NCBI GenBank assembly: GCA_963921195.1
Contig: OY992537.1
Coordinates: 94,694,736 to 94,758,735, forward strand
DNA: 64,000 nucleotides
Source: Pegoplata infirma
Taxonomy: Eukaryota; Arthropoda; Insecta; Diptera; Anthomyiidae
Reading direction: 5' to 3'
Made by a program: the position numbers and the translations under genes. Under the pieces are notes generated by a model. That model was given only the letters and a program-made list of their open reading frames with translations, searched no databases and was not told the DNA's origin. Positions within the stretch are counted from its first letter, which is position 1; each line of letters starts with the position of its first letter. Positions 42,985 to 53,200 of this stretch are shown here, in pieces.

Positions 42985-43329
42985 TACAGATGGACGCTGG
43001 TCACGTGAATTGCTCGTGATCGAAAGTGAGCGTGATTAAAATTGTTTGTTAGTGAGTGAGACAATTTTTTGCGTGAGTGATTCGTAGTGAGTGCAATTTT
43101 TTTGAGTGATTCAAAACTATTTAATTGTATTGATTCAGTTTTTACAATTTTATTCGTGTTTTAAAGGTTTAGCGTGAGTTACGAGTGAGCGTGAGTCACA
43201 CGTGAGTGGTGTTTTGTTTACTCACGTAAATAGTGAGTAAGTGTGAGAAAAAAACGATTGAGCAAATTATGTTTTTTTGCGTGAGCGTGAGTCAACGTGA
43301 GTCAAAATTCACTCACGTGCCCATCACCA
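42985..43329. mobile_element. hAT-type miniature element related to 30459-30919
   Basis: Ends TACAGATGGACGC / GTGCCCATCACCA, diverged versions of TAGAGATGGGCGC. Interior of GTGAGTGA, GCGTGAG and TCACGTGA words. The flanks TTTAGCAC and GTTATCAC could be a diverged 8-bp duplication. It lies inside O1, just right of H1. Confidence 0.75.
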
Positions 43330-44474
43330 GTTATCACGCCAATGTTGTCAAAGTGAGACATTTTTTATTAGAAATCAGTAGAAACAAAAATATCAAAAAA
43401 TTTTGAAGTTCTATTTTAGGGCATTTCTAAACGTCATATTTTGGTTTATTGCCTCTAGATCAAAAGTTTATGAACGGTCGCACAGGGTCGCAAAAATGTG
43501 AATAGAATACATTGTCAGAGACAGATCGTAGTTCGAGGTTTGTTAATATCGTTTGGACTTTTTTGGACTTTGGTGTTGAAAAAAGGCGGATTTCAACAAA
43601 AGTATGAATTTCCATTATTTATTTAAAAAAAAATATGCTTATAGCTTACTTTTTGGCAGTTTTTATCATGTGTTCAACAAACATGTATGTCTATAGGAGA
43701 ACTTCACCGAAAATTTGAAAAAATATTGTGTTGAAGTACAAAAAAAAAATTATTTGTTTCATAAATAAAAAATATAAAAAAAATCACAAACTTTGACTTT
43801 AACCTCATGCAAAAAAAAAACTTTAAGGTATAATAAAAAGATATTAAAGATGGACAAAATTCAAGATGTCGACATTCCGAAAAAATATTTTTAAATACGT
43901 GTTGCCTTACAGACCTTATTGGCCAAAAAATGGAAATCCTGGCCCACAGTGCAATGGGCCGATTTGGCTGAAATTTAAATCGAAGTGGACCAGAGGAACG
44001 GCAAATATATATGCCACACTTTAGCACCCTCAGAATTGACGTTTGAAAGTTACCGTTTGTTTTATCTCGTAAATTCCAGAAAAACCCTTGCCGAAATTCA
44101 CTCATTTGCTTATAACTTTTGAACCACTGGACCGATTTCGGTGGATTGCAATACCAACCTGAGCAGGTAAATGCCCAACATATATGCCAAACTTCAGGAG
44201 CCTCCGTAAAGTCTTTCAAAAGTTAGCGTGTTTTCAACAGACAGACGGACAGACGGACGGACGGGCGGACGGACGGACATCGCTAGATCGTCTTAAAATC
44301 GTTCGAGGATTATGAATATATATACTTTATGGGGTCCTAGACCAATATTTCGCGGTGTTACAAACGGAATGACAAACTTATATATACCCTCTATCACTAG
44401 AGTGGAGGGTATAAAAACAGAAATAGTCATTTTAAAAAACTGAACATTCAACAATTGTTTTTATACCCTCCAAC

Positions 44475-45975
44475 TAGGGTTGCCATCCGTCCTCTTTTCC
44501 CCGGACACCGTCCTCTTTTTTAGGGCGTCCGGGGCAGTCCTACTTCTTTTTTAGAAAGTGTCCGGGGTTGTCCTACTTTTTGCACTTTTCCCCATAAATT
44601 TTTTTTATTACTTAACGTTTGAATTATTGCATTGTTGTATTTTTGCTTATTAGCAGTAATGTCAACTTTTTGAGAACAAAACTCGCATATAATAAAAAAA
44701 ATTGTCTATCAAAAATTTCCATTTAAAAATTTTCTAAATGATTTCAAGCAAATCCCTTTTGAATTTCCCGAAATTGTATATCAGAAATTCGCAATTGTAA
44801 TTCAAAAGTTTCCATTTGTATTTTAAAATTTTCTAAATGCTTTTTAAAAATTCCATTTCATAAATTTCCAATTGTATTTCAAAAATTTGCATTTATGTTT
44901 CAAAATATTCTAAATGCTTTTCAAAAAATTCCAATTAAGTATATATCAAAAATTTCCATAGGTATTTAAAAATTTTTCAAATGCTTTTCAGAAGATTTTG
45001 ATATACAAATGAATTTTTTTGAAAAGCATTTACATAATTTTTAAATCAAAATGGAAGTTTTTGAAATACAATTAAAATATCTGAATTTATTTAAATTGAA
45101 AAGTAATTTTCTTAAAATTATTTAAAACATTTGGATATGAAAATGGAAATTTTTGAAAAACAATGAAATGCATTTAGAAAATTTTGAAATACCCAGCAAA
45201 AAAGGGCGGAGTAATTTTATTTGGAGTGCTTTAAAACTACAACAAATGTAATGAAATACAACAAAAATAACAAAAAACACAAGAAAAAAATGCAATGGCA
45301 TTCTTTTCTACTCCATAAAAAGTTGTTATTCAGCACTTAACTCATTACCTTCCGCCACACTCCCATACAAAAGTAAGTAGATATTCAGTAGATAAGAAGT
45401 ACTTCGATCTTTCAAACAACTTCCAACTACTTCCCTGAAGTAGTTCTTATCTACTGAATATCTACTTACATTTGTATGAAGGTGTCGCGATAGGTAATAG
45501 TTAAGAGCTGAATATCTATGTATTCTGGAGTAGAAAAAAAATGTTTGTGTGTTTTTTGTTATCTTTGTTGTATTTCATTACATTTGTTATAGTTTTAAAG
45601 CACTCCTCTGGGAAGTGGTAATGACTTTTTTTGCAGGGTACAAATAGAAAACTCTGATATACATTGAACATTTTTGACTTATATTTAGAATTTTTTTAAA
45701 TATAACTGGAAATTTTTTAATTATAAATAGATATTTCCAAAATATAATTGAATGGATATTTCCAAAATATTGAAATATAATTGGAAATATATTTTTCTTA
45801 GTGAAACAAAAATTGTTTATTCTTAATAAAAATGAATTTTTTTGCATATTGTATCGCGTTGTTCACTTTTTTTAAATTAATTTATTAAAAAAAAACTGTC
45901 CTCTTTTTTGGGTCAAATGTCCTCCTTTTTTGAGGCTGACGTCCTCTTTTTCTCAAAATGCAAATGGCAACCCTA
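44475..45975. mobile_element. H5: 1.5-kb hAT-type element, 8-bp duplication CCTCCAAC
   Basis: Ends TAGGGTTGCCAT / ATGGCAACCCTA, flanked by CCTCCAAC (44467-44474 and 45976-45983). Subterminal repeats GTCCTCTTTTT and GTCC(T/G)ACTTTTT cluster at both ends. The interior has degenerate 'AAAATTTCCATTTGTATTTCAAAA' units in both orientations. No transposase frame. Confidence 0.9.
45192..45638. mobile_element. P2a: 447-bp foldback element in H5, TA duplication
   Basis: Ends CCCAGCAAAAAA / TTTTTTTGCAGGG, flanked by TA. GGAGTGCTTTAAAACTA and its complement lie inside the ends. The centre is a strong hairpin: AAGTAGATATTCAGTAGATA pairs with the sequence at about 45441-45470. Shares its CCCAGCAAAA end with P2b. 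Confidence 0.85.
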
Positions 45976-46362
45976 CCTCCAACTAAAGTGTGGGGGTATA
46001 CTCACTTTGACATTCCGTGTGTAACGCATCAAAATATCGGACTAGGACCCCATAAAGTATATATATTTATGACCAGTGATCGATTATAAGACATTCTAGC
46101 GATGTCCGTCCGTCTGTCCGTCCGTCTGTCCGTCTGTCTGTCCGTCTGTAGTTAACACGATGCAGTCCAAAATAAAAGAGCTAGACTCCCGACATTTGGC
46201 ACGAATATGATCAAATATGATCCGAACCAGGGGGAAAAAGTTCCCCCTTGAAGAACTAAACCAACCTCTAAAAAATACCATATTGCAACATTTTTATGCC
46301 ACAAGAAGTTCAAAGTCAATGTCGTTTTTTCGGTCATTTTTTTTAAATAATGATAATCTTGT

Positions 46363-46513
46363 CTATAATCTACCACCTTATTTTTCAACATCGCGTCTTC
46401 ACTCGCTTTCTAATATCCTGCTAGTCAAGGATAAGATATCTGTTTTAACAGAAAGATTCTTTAATAGATGTGCCAGCTCCTCGCATGACCACATCAGTTC
46501 TTTATGCTCTTAA
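46363..46513 (+). pseudogene. C-terminal end of a non-LTR ORF2
   Basis: The frame reads LPPYFSTSRLHSLSNILLVK, then ISVLTERFFNRCASSSHDH, then stops at 46513. A 'I-x2-L-(T)-x2-F-x2-R' helix followed by 'SSxxxxIxxL' resembles the end of Jockey-clade polymerases. About 50 residues only, dead on arrival. Confidence 0.5.
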
Positions 46514-46768
46514 ACCGTGTATTTTTAACTATCAACTTTTCCCGTTTTTATAAAACTTTTTTTTTTTTTTTTTTTTATATTTCTCTAAGGTTTTTGTAAA
46601 ATTTTTCCTTAACTTATTAAATTAATTTTTAAGAAATTTATCACATTGTACAGATACAATATAATTAAGTAGAAAAGTCATACATAATAGACTAAACTCT
46701 TAACTTATAATATTAAAAATTATTGTGTATTTACCATGTTACATTTATCAATAAAATATGAATTGAAT
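46363..46768 (+). mobile_element. 5'-truncated Jockey-like non-LTR fragment with 12-bp duplication
   Basis: TGATAATCTTGT flanks at 46351-46362 and 46769-46780. The segment holds the last codons of a polymerase-like protein, a 3' UTR with T-runs, an AATAAA near 46751 and a GAATT-type tail. Its host is DINE-A. Confidence 0.75.
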
Positions 46769-46976
46769 TGATAATCTTGTATTTCTTTAGTGCAAAAAGC
46801 ATAAGAATGAATTTTTAAACACATATTTGAGGGAAAATTTAGCCCCCCAATTACCACTACCGACTCCCTGACCCCCCCAAAAAAATTAAACGCCCCTGCA
46901 TTTTTTTTTTATTTTTTTGCATGTTGGAGGGTATAAAAGATTCGGCAAAGCCGAATTTATCACTCTTACTTGTTTT

Positions 46977-47400
46977 TATTACATTTTTTTTTCATCAAAT
47001 TTTTTTTTTTCATCAATTTTTTTTTCATTAATTTTTTGTTCATTAAATTTTGTTTTTGTCAAAATTTATTTTTTTCATAAATTTTTTTTTGTCATATTTT
47101 TTCATCAATTTTTTTTATCAAATTTTTTAGTATTAATTTTTTTCTCACCAAAATTTTTTTTTTGTTAAATTTTTTTTTTTAATGATTTTTTTTTACATAA
47201 AAAAATTTTTCTTTTCATCAAAAAAATTCATCAAAAAGTTTTTTTCATTAAATTTTTTTTCACCAAAAATTTTGGGTTTATTAAATTTTTTAAGATAATT
47301 TTGTTTTTCGTGAAAAAATTTTTTTTTTACCAAAACTACTTTTTCACAGTCTAAGCTTTTCACATAAAAATTTTCCATTTGTTTATCAAATGTACATAAA
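46977..47400. other. T-rich tract of TTTTTTTCATCAA units
   Basis: TTTTTTTCATCAAAT / CATTAAATTTTTT units dominate. The ORFs on both strands (FF/KK-rich) are low-complexity artefacts. Confidence 0.7.
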
Positions 47401-47689
47401 ACAAGTGAGAGTGTTATATTCTTTGGTGCCGAATCTTTTATACTCTCCAAAATGTAAAAACACTTTTTTGCACTTATTTTTGCACTCACTTACCAAATGT
47501 ATAGCTCTTTTGGGTTTTTAATAGGGTCCTCGACTGATATTTCAATTCGTTTTGCATGGAATAGTAAAGTAATATAATTTTATTTTTTCTAAAAAAACTT
47601 TGCTTTGGCAAGTACACCCAAATCTGCATGATTTAATGTTTTGGGCAAGAGTACAAAATTCGCAGGCATTTTGGTATTATTTGTCTACA
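47401..47689 (-). mobile_element. DINE-A 3' end joined to a repeat shared with 51957-52110
   Basis: AACAAGTGAGAGTGTTATATTC with a decayed hairpin. Then 'TTTCTAAAAAAACTTTGCTTTGGCAAGTA' and 'ATGATTTAATGTTTTGGGCAAGAGTACAAAATTCGCAGG' blocks that recur at 51957-52110 (quoted in part). Confidence 0.65.
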
Positions 47690-48013
47690 AAAAAAATAAC
47701 CAACACAAGTAGGTAAAAACTAATGACTTCTCTTTAAAAAATGCCAAAAATAAATAAAAAAGAAATAACGTACACAAATCATTAAAAATTAAAAAGGAAT
47801 CACTTATTTTTACTTACAGTACAAAAATAAATTACTTTAAAAATTGAATGCTAATGAAGTCTTTATTTTTTATGTTTTTATTTTTGAAACAAAGAACATA
47901 AATAGTCATTTAAAAAAACCAAACATTGAACATGTGTTTTTTCTTTTAAAAACGACAAAACGTAAAACTTTTTAAATAAACTACAAACAGTTAATGATAT
48001 AATTTTTTGAGAG
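47690..48013 (-). mobile_element. M6: left half of an M element
   Basis: Ends CAGTTAATGATATAATTTTTTGAGAG, the reversed M left terminus. Starts at the 'CCAACACAAGTAGGTAAAAACTAATG' block. It lacks the tRNA-like half. Confidence 0.75.
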
Positions 48014-48086
48014 TACTACTTTTTCCATTTTCTGGCAATCAAAAGAAAATTGCTGAAATACTGATTAATATTTTTTTTTGTTTTTT

Positions 48087-48190
48087 GAGAACCGGTGCCA
48101 GAATCAGAACCGGGAATACCGGTAATCCTGGGAATGTATCTAGAACCGGGAAACCGGTACCAGAACCGGGAATATTAAGAACCGGAAAAT
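48087..48190. repeat. Cluster of AACCGG-type words
   Basis: AACCGG(G/T/A) occurs six times in ~100 bp, with GGAATACCGG and CCGGTACCAG between them, in an otherwise AT-rich region. Both orientations occur. Probably a subterminal repeat block of a decayed DNA transposon; the ends are not found. Confidence 0.55.
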
Positions 48191-49066
48191 GGATGGCACT
48201 AATTTAAACCATTTTTATTTTAAGCGTCTCAAAATATTATTATTTTTTTTTTTCAAAATAATTTATGACATTCAACATGTGTTTTATACTTGTTATACAC
48301 AATATTAAAATTTATGATGAAAAAAATTTAAACTCATTAAAAAAAATTGAATAAAAAACGCAAATTGTTTTGTTTAACTGTAAAAAAAGGTCATAAATAA
48401 CAAAATAATTATACAAATTCATCAAAATACTTTAAAAAAAATGGTCAAACAAAAATTAAAAAAAAAATAACTTCTTCAATTGACTCATAAATTCTTCCAA
48501 AAATATAATATTTGTAATTTAAAACTTCCGTTTTTTTCAGCAGATTGTGTAAAACTCATTTCACACTTTACAATTAATTTTGTTTATACTCTGTAATAGA
48601 TTTCCAAATATTTTTTCTTTTTTTATAATCGGGTCATTTAACATTTTTATTTATTTTTGTTTTTTTTTAGAAATTTTCTATATAATATTTTATGAATTAA
48701 TTGTATGCATACGCAATATTTCCGCTAAAGAACGTGATTTCATACATTTCTAATGATTTCTTTAAATTTAAATAACAAAATAAATTTTAATGAATTCTTT
48801 AAAAATATGAATGAATGTGTATGATATCAAACAAAACCATTAATTTTATGATGATCTGTTTTTATTTATACTTTAATGCAAAAATTCATTTAAATTTGTA
48901 CAATATAAATTGAAATAAATTTTAATTGTGGAAAGAGAAAACATCCCAAATTCTTTAATTGTTTAAAGAATTTGTGGTATTTTTTATACATTTTTATTAA
49001 AAAATAAAAATTGTTTTATTTGACCTTAAAAATTTAATATTTTGAGTAGATTTATTTTAGCTCGAT
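48191..49066. other. AT-rich spacer, no gene seen
   Basis: No element end, frame or repeat that I can assign. Confidence 0.4.
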
Positions 49067-49794
49067 CCCAGCAAAACTTTGGTAATGGGTGGTGATTATA
49101 TAACACATTACCAGGTAATGTATATATCTTATTTGTAGCATTATTTTATGATGTCTTACCAAACATTTGTTCCACAACGTATTATTTTAAAGTGAAAAAT
49201 AATACATTACTAATAATTAGCTACGTAATGCATGATTATTGGAAAAAATGTATTTCATATTTATTATTTCTAAACATTAAATCATGGATGACTTATATTT
49301 GGTTACATTATGTATTATTTCAAAGTTTGAAATAATGCATTATTTATAATTGAATACATAATGCATTACAATAACATAAAAAATAAATATTTTATAAAAA
49401 ATGCATAAGTTTAAACTAGAGATGGATTCACGACAGAAATTTGTTAATGACACACACTCACCCAGGAGTATATTTTATCTCGCTTACAATCACGTGAGTA
49501 AATTTAATACAAAATTACTTTTTCACTACTCGTAACACCTTATATATTACGTTCTGGTATGCTATATTATATACCTTACTCGTAACCTATAAAATATCAT
49601 ATATTTTACACCTTACTCGTATTCTTTGTTATAAATTTATGACTTATTTTATACCTTACTGGTATTCTTTGTGATAATGTATATGCATTACTTTTAGTCT
49701 CATCGCCTGTTAAAATCATCAATGCTGCAATGTATAAAATAAGAGATCTTATACCTTATTTTATACCTTATATGGTAAGGTAAGTTTTGCTGGG
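49067..49794. mobile_element. P2b: 728-bp TIR element, CCCAGCAAAACTT ends
   Basis: CCCAGCAAAACTT at 49067 and AAGTTTTGCTGGG ending 49794. Interior with ATTACC/GGTAAT and TAATGCATTA words and ACCTTATA repeats. No clear target duplication. Contains a hAT scrap at 49418. Confidence 0.7.
49418..49500. mobile_element. hAT terminus fragment (TAGAGATGGATTC)
   Basis: CTAGAGATGGATTCACGAC, then ACTCACCCAGGAG and AATCACGTGAGTA, as in the 30459 element; only one end is present. Confidence 0.6.
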
Positions 49795-49799
49795 GAGGT

Positions 49800-51940
49800 C
49801 ATTATTTCCTTTAGTATTTGACGACACTGTGCTCGAATTTGACACTTTTCTTTTAACAAGCTGGGCACTAGACTGGCATTTTTTTTTTGTCAACTTTCGA
49901 TTTTCCGAAGTGTTCGGGCAAATTTTTATTGTCCTGGGTCTAAAACTTATGTGGTACAACTTTGAGGTCAATCGGATTAAATTAACCCGTGGCGCTCAGC
50001 GGTCAAAGTTTATCTTTCGACACATCATATTTGTTAATTTCGATACGCTGAACACGAATATCAAAAAAAAAAATAAAATCGCTCGATCGATTTTCGAGAT
50101 ATCGCCATTTCAAATTTGTAAAAAATGGCGTTTTTTTCCTATAATCAAGAAATTTAAAAAAAAAGTCTCAAAATTTCATTCCGCCGACCCTTTTGTAGAG
50201 CTTGAAACAATCTTTCATTTAAAACTAATTTGAGCCAAATCCGATAATTTTAAGCTATGACGCCCATCGATCAAAGTTTAGGCTTTTTAGAAACTTTTTA
50301 CCAAAAACCCTAAACTTTGGTCGAAGGGTGCCACGGGTTAAAAGGATCGGCTTTGGATCCACACTCAAAAAATTATGTCATTAACTGTTTGTAGTTTATT
50401 TAAAAAGTTTTCCGTTTAGTCGTTTTTAAAAGAAAAAACATTTGTTTGATGTTCAGTTTTTATTAATGACTGCTTCAGTCCTTTGTTTCAAAAATAACAC
50501 ACTAAAAAATAAAGACTTTCATTAACATTTAATTTTTAAAGTCATTTATTTTTGTTCTGTAAGTAAAAACTACTGATTATTCTTTTGATTTTTAATGATT
50601 TGTGTAAGTAATTTTTTTTTTTAATTGTTGGTATTTTTTTAATGAAATATCATTAGTTTTTACCTACACAAATCAGTTATTTTTTTGTAGAAAAAAAAAA
50701 ATGAAAAAATTATTTATAGAAATATAAAAACATGTTTGTATCAAGTGACTTTGGCACGATGGAATGATGGTAGAATGTCTGGCCAGAATGTAGTTGATTG
50801 CGGGATCGATTCCCCAAAAATTTTATTAAAAATTTTTAAAAAAATATTTCAATAAATAATTGTAAAAAATTACCTACGAAATCATTAATTTTTATTGTTT
50901 TCGTAGGTTATTTTTTTTAAATTTGTTGGTAAAAATAACAGAACTTTCATTAATTTTTAATGTTTTCGTTGGTTATTTTTTTTGAATTTGTTGGTAAAAA
51001 AGAGTGAAAAAAAACGTAATTTTTTAATGTTTAATGTTATTTATTTTAGAAAATTTTGTCAACAGTAAAAAATAAATGTTGATGTTTTTAAAACAAATGA
51101 ATAATTACTGGGATGGTTTTCAATTGTTTATTCGCTGGTTTTAAGTGTGTTTTTCATTTGTTTTTGTCTACAAAATATTTTGAGTGCAATTAAGCTTAAA
51201 TAAAGAAATTTTTAGAGTTTTTTTAAAAAAATTCTTAAACGTAGGAAAAAGCCGCCCATTTTGCAATTTTTTGACAAATTTTAAATGGCGATGTCTCGAA
51301 AACCGGTCGACCGATTTTTTAAATTTTTTTGATATTCGTATTCAGCATGATAAAATTAATAAAAATAATGTATCGCAAGATATTTTTTTTTTTTTTTCAT
51401 TTTCAGAAATCCAAAATTTTGGTGGAAATTTTCCAAAAGTTCAAAACTTCGATGGAAGGGCGCCACGGGTGAAAATGATCGAATTTGGCTGAAATTAGTT
51501 TAAAATGAAAGACTGTCTCAAGCTCTACAAAAGAGTCGGCGGAATGAAATTTTGAGACTTTTTTTAAAAAATTTTTTGAAAGTAGGAAAAACCCCCATTT
51601 TTTGCAAATTTCAAATAGCGATATCTCGAAAACTGTTCGACCGATTTTAATTTTTTATTGATATTCGTGCTCAGCAGATCAAAATTAACAAATATGATGT
51701 GTCGAAAGATATATATATTTTATTTTTTTAATTTTTAAAATTTTTCAAAATTCCAAAACTTTGACCGCCGGGCGACACGGGTTAATTTAATCCGATTGGC
51801 CTCAAATTGGTACCACATGAGGTTTAGGCCTCGTAGAATAAAACAATGCCCGGAATTTGAAAATCGGAGAAGAAAAAATTTTGCTATACAGAAAAATGCC
51901 AGTCTAATGTACATAGCTTGAGTGTGTTAAAAATGGATAA
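49800..51940. mobile_element. Foldback element with ~480-bp arms, M5 in the loop
   Basis: Left arm 49850-50340 and right arm 51430-51930 are imperfect complements (ATGCCAGTCTA, GTCTCAAAATTTCATTCCGCC, AACCCGTGGCGC versus CGCCACGGGT, CGATATCTCGAAAAC). The open frame 49787-50233 arises from one arm. A third partial arm lies at 52110-52310. Confidence 0.75.
50362..51186 (+). mobile_element. M5: most complete M copy (825 bp)
   Basis: CACTCAAAAAATTATGTCAT at the left, AAAATATTTTGAGTG at the right; CA on both outer sides instead of the TA seen for the 36962 relative. The tRNA-like block at about 50755-50816 carries a short duplication (GATGGAATGATGG) in its A-box region. Confidence 0.85.
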
Positions 51941-51956
51941 TTAATATTTAAACTTA

Positions 51957-52310
51957 ATGCGGTCCTAGACCGATATTTCAATTTGTTTACATGGAATGGC
52001 AAGTGAATATAACTTTATTTTTTCTAAAAAAACTTTGCTTTGGCAAGTATACCCAAATCGTCAGCAAAAAATTATCATGATTTAATGTTTTGGGCAAGAG
52101 TACAAAATTCGCAGGTACTTTTTTTTAATTTTCGAAAATTCCAAACTTTGATTGACGGGATTAATTTAATCTGAAAGCCTTAAAATTTGTATCACATAAG
52201 TTTTAGGCCAAGGAGAATATAAATTTGCCCGGATCTTCAAAATCGGAAGAAAATCATTTTTGCTTTACAAAAAAAAAATCAGTCTAATGTAATATATTTA
52301 AAATAAAATT
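51957..52310. repeat. Two interspersed repeat pieces
   Basis: 51957-52110 matches 47522-47680. 52110-52310 matches the right arm of the 49800-51940 foldback in direct orientation. Confidence 0.65.
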
Positions 52311-52915
52311 GAACATTTTTGATTTTTAATATGTTTTTTGTCCATCTGTGTATAACTTAAGAATAACTCTATAATAATTGTTAACATTTATCAAGAGAGG
52401 GAATGTGATGTCAATCTTAATAGTCATAATATGAAAAACTTCATGTATCGGAATGCCGTTTTAATAAAGTCGGGGAAAACTCGTTATACCTTTTTTAAAA
52501 GATCACTATTAAAAGCTTTACCCCTGCTTTTAGGATTTTCCTATATTTGAGTTTCTTATCATTATGACACATCCCAATTAGAAATTTTGTCTTTAAGACA
52601 ATGTCAGTAATGATTCATCAGGTAGAAGTCAGCAAGTGAATGCATTTTACTAAAGACAACTTAAGGACATGTCATAATTTTTGTCGGAGCTCCCCAAGTT
52701 CTATTAATGTACTGACTTGTCATATAAGTTGTCTTATCAATTTAGAAAAATCATGTCTTTAATGCTGACAATTATATAGCAAATCCGATCAATGACTAAA
52801 TTTTTTTTCCGATGTAAAATCGATGTAATTTTGGTTAATCCTTCAAAACTCTTTTAATTTTCTTTGTAATTAAAAAAATAAAATTGAATTGGTCTTAAAA
52901 CAATAAAAAAAAAAT

Positions 52916-52994
52916 CCGCGACCGGGGATTGAACCGAGGCCAAAAATCTACAACACCTAAGCTGTCGAACCTGCTAGACAACTAGGCCAACCAC
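52916..52994 (-). other. tRNA-like unit in Q1 with T9 terminator
   Basis: Minus strand: GTGGTTGGCCTAGTTGTC, A-box TGGCCTAGTTG, B-box GGTTCAATCCC at proper spacing, then CCCGGTCGCGGA and a run of nine T starting two bases later (plus strand 52907-52915), a pol III terminator. The T-arm pairs (4 of 5); the acceptor strands do not. tRNA-derived, not a functional tRNA gene as judged by eye. Confidence 0.7.
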
Positions 52995-53200
52995 AACTTA
53001 AAATTGTTTGTAATAAAATATATTTTGAAATCATAATATTTTCAAATTTGTCAAAATGAAAATAAATTGAATATATCGTCACCTTTTGACAAGTGTGGAC
53101 GTGTTTTAATTTATCTCCGTGCTATTAATTGAATTTTTGAAATTGTTCGTAATAGGTATTTTTGTAATATTTTCATGACCACATCCAGGAAAATGAAAAT

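Larger units (their letters stand above)
39413..43951. mobile_element. O1: 4.5-kb TIR element, 5-bp duplication CAATG
   Basis: Ends CACTGTGGGCCAG / CTGGCCCACAGTG, with weaker complementarity for about 32 bp (TTTTGGCCA). Flanked by CAATG (39408-39412 and 43952-43956); joining the flanks restores the DINE-C block GAACCAATGGGCCGATTT. A 5-bp duplication with CAC(T/A)GTG-like ends suggests a Transib-type element (inference). No transposase frame remains; much of the length is nested elements. Confidence 0.75.
38880..44415 (-). mobile_element. DINE-C in M4, split by O1 and a second insert
   Basis: Right-hand part 43952-44415 gives the 5' end (GGAGGGTATAAAA, GTCY tract near 44240-44280). Left-hand part 38880-39412 gives the 3' hairpin (ATTCGGC-CAA-GTCGAAT when read on the minus strand) and the ACACTCAAAA-type stretch. 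An unrelated block with CTGACAT/ATGTCAGCAG words (about 38932-39080) interrupts it next to the hairpin. Confidence 0.8.
38343..44460 (-). mobile_element. M4: M copy holding the deepest nest in the window
   Basis: M reversed from 'TTCTAAAATAAATAACATTGAAC' to about 38880, then the DINE-C/O1/H1/E2/E3 stack, then the last M piece 'ACAGAAATAGTCATTTTAAAAAACTGAAC' at 44416-44460. The tRNA-like block is at about 38590-38640. Confidence 0.8.
44461..46976 (+). mobile_element. DINE-A split by hAT element H5 and a non-LTR fragment
   Basis: Starts TATACCCTCCAAC (44462-44474), resumes at 45976 with CCTCCAACTAAAG, then the GTCY tract (46103-46150) and core. After the second interruption it ends with GGAGGGTATAAAAG, hairpin ATTCGGC-AAA-GCCGAAT and TTACTTGTTTTT. 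Confidence 0.85.

Noticed and set aside
39413..43951. Complete autonomous Transib element
   Set aside because: No transposase frame of useful length exists between the ends; only the ends and duplication support the assignment.
43704..44219. 171-residue minus-strand frame
   Set aside because: It lies across the O1/DINE-C junction and reads DINE-C core; DINE elements are non-coding.
49787..50233. 148-residue open frame
   Set aside because: It is one arm of a foldback; the partner arm is broken in the equivalent frame.
52916..52994. Functional tRNA gene
   Set aside because: A- and B-boxes and terminator are good, but the acceptor strands do not pair; treated as a tRNA-derived unit.
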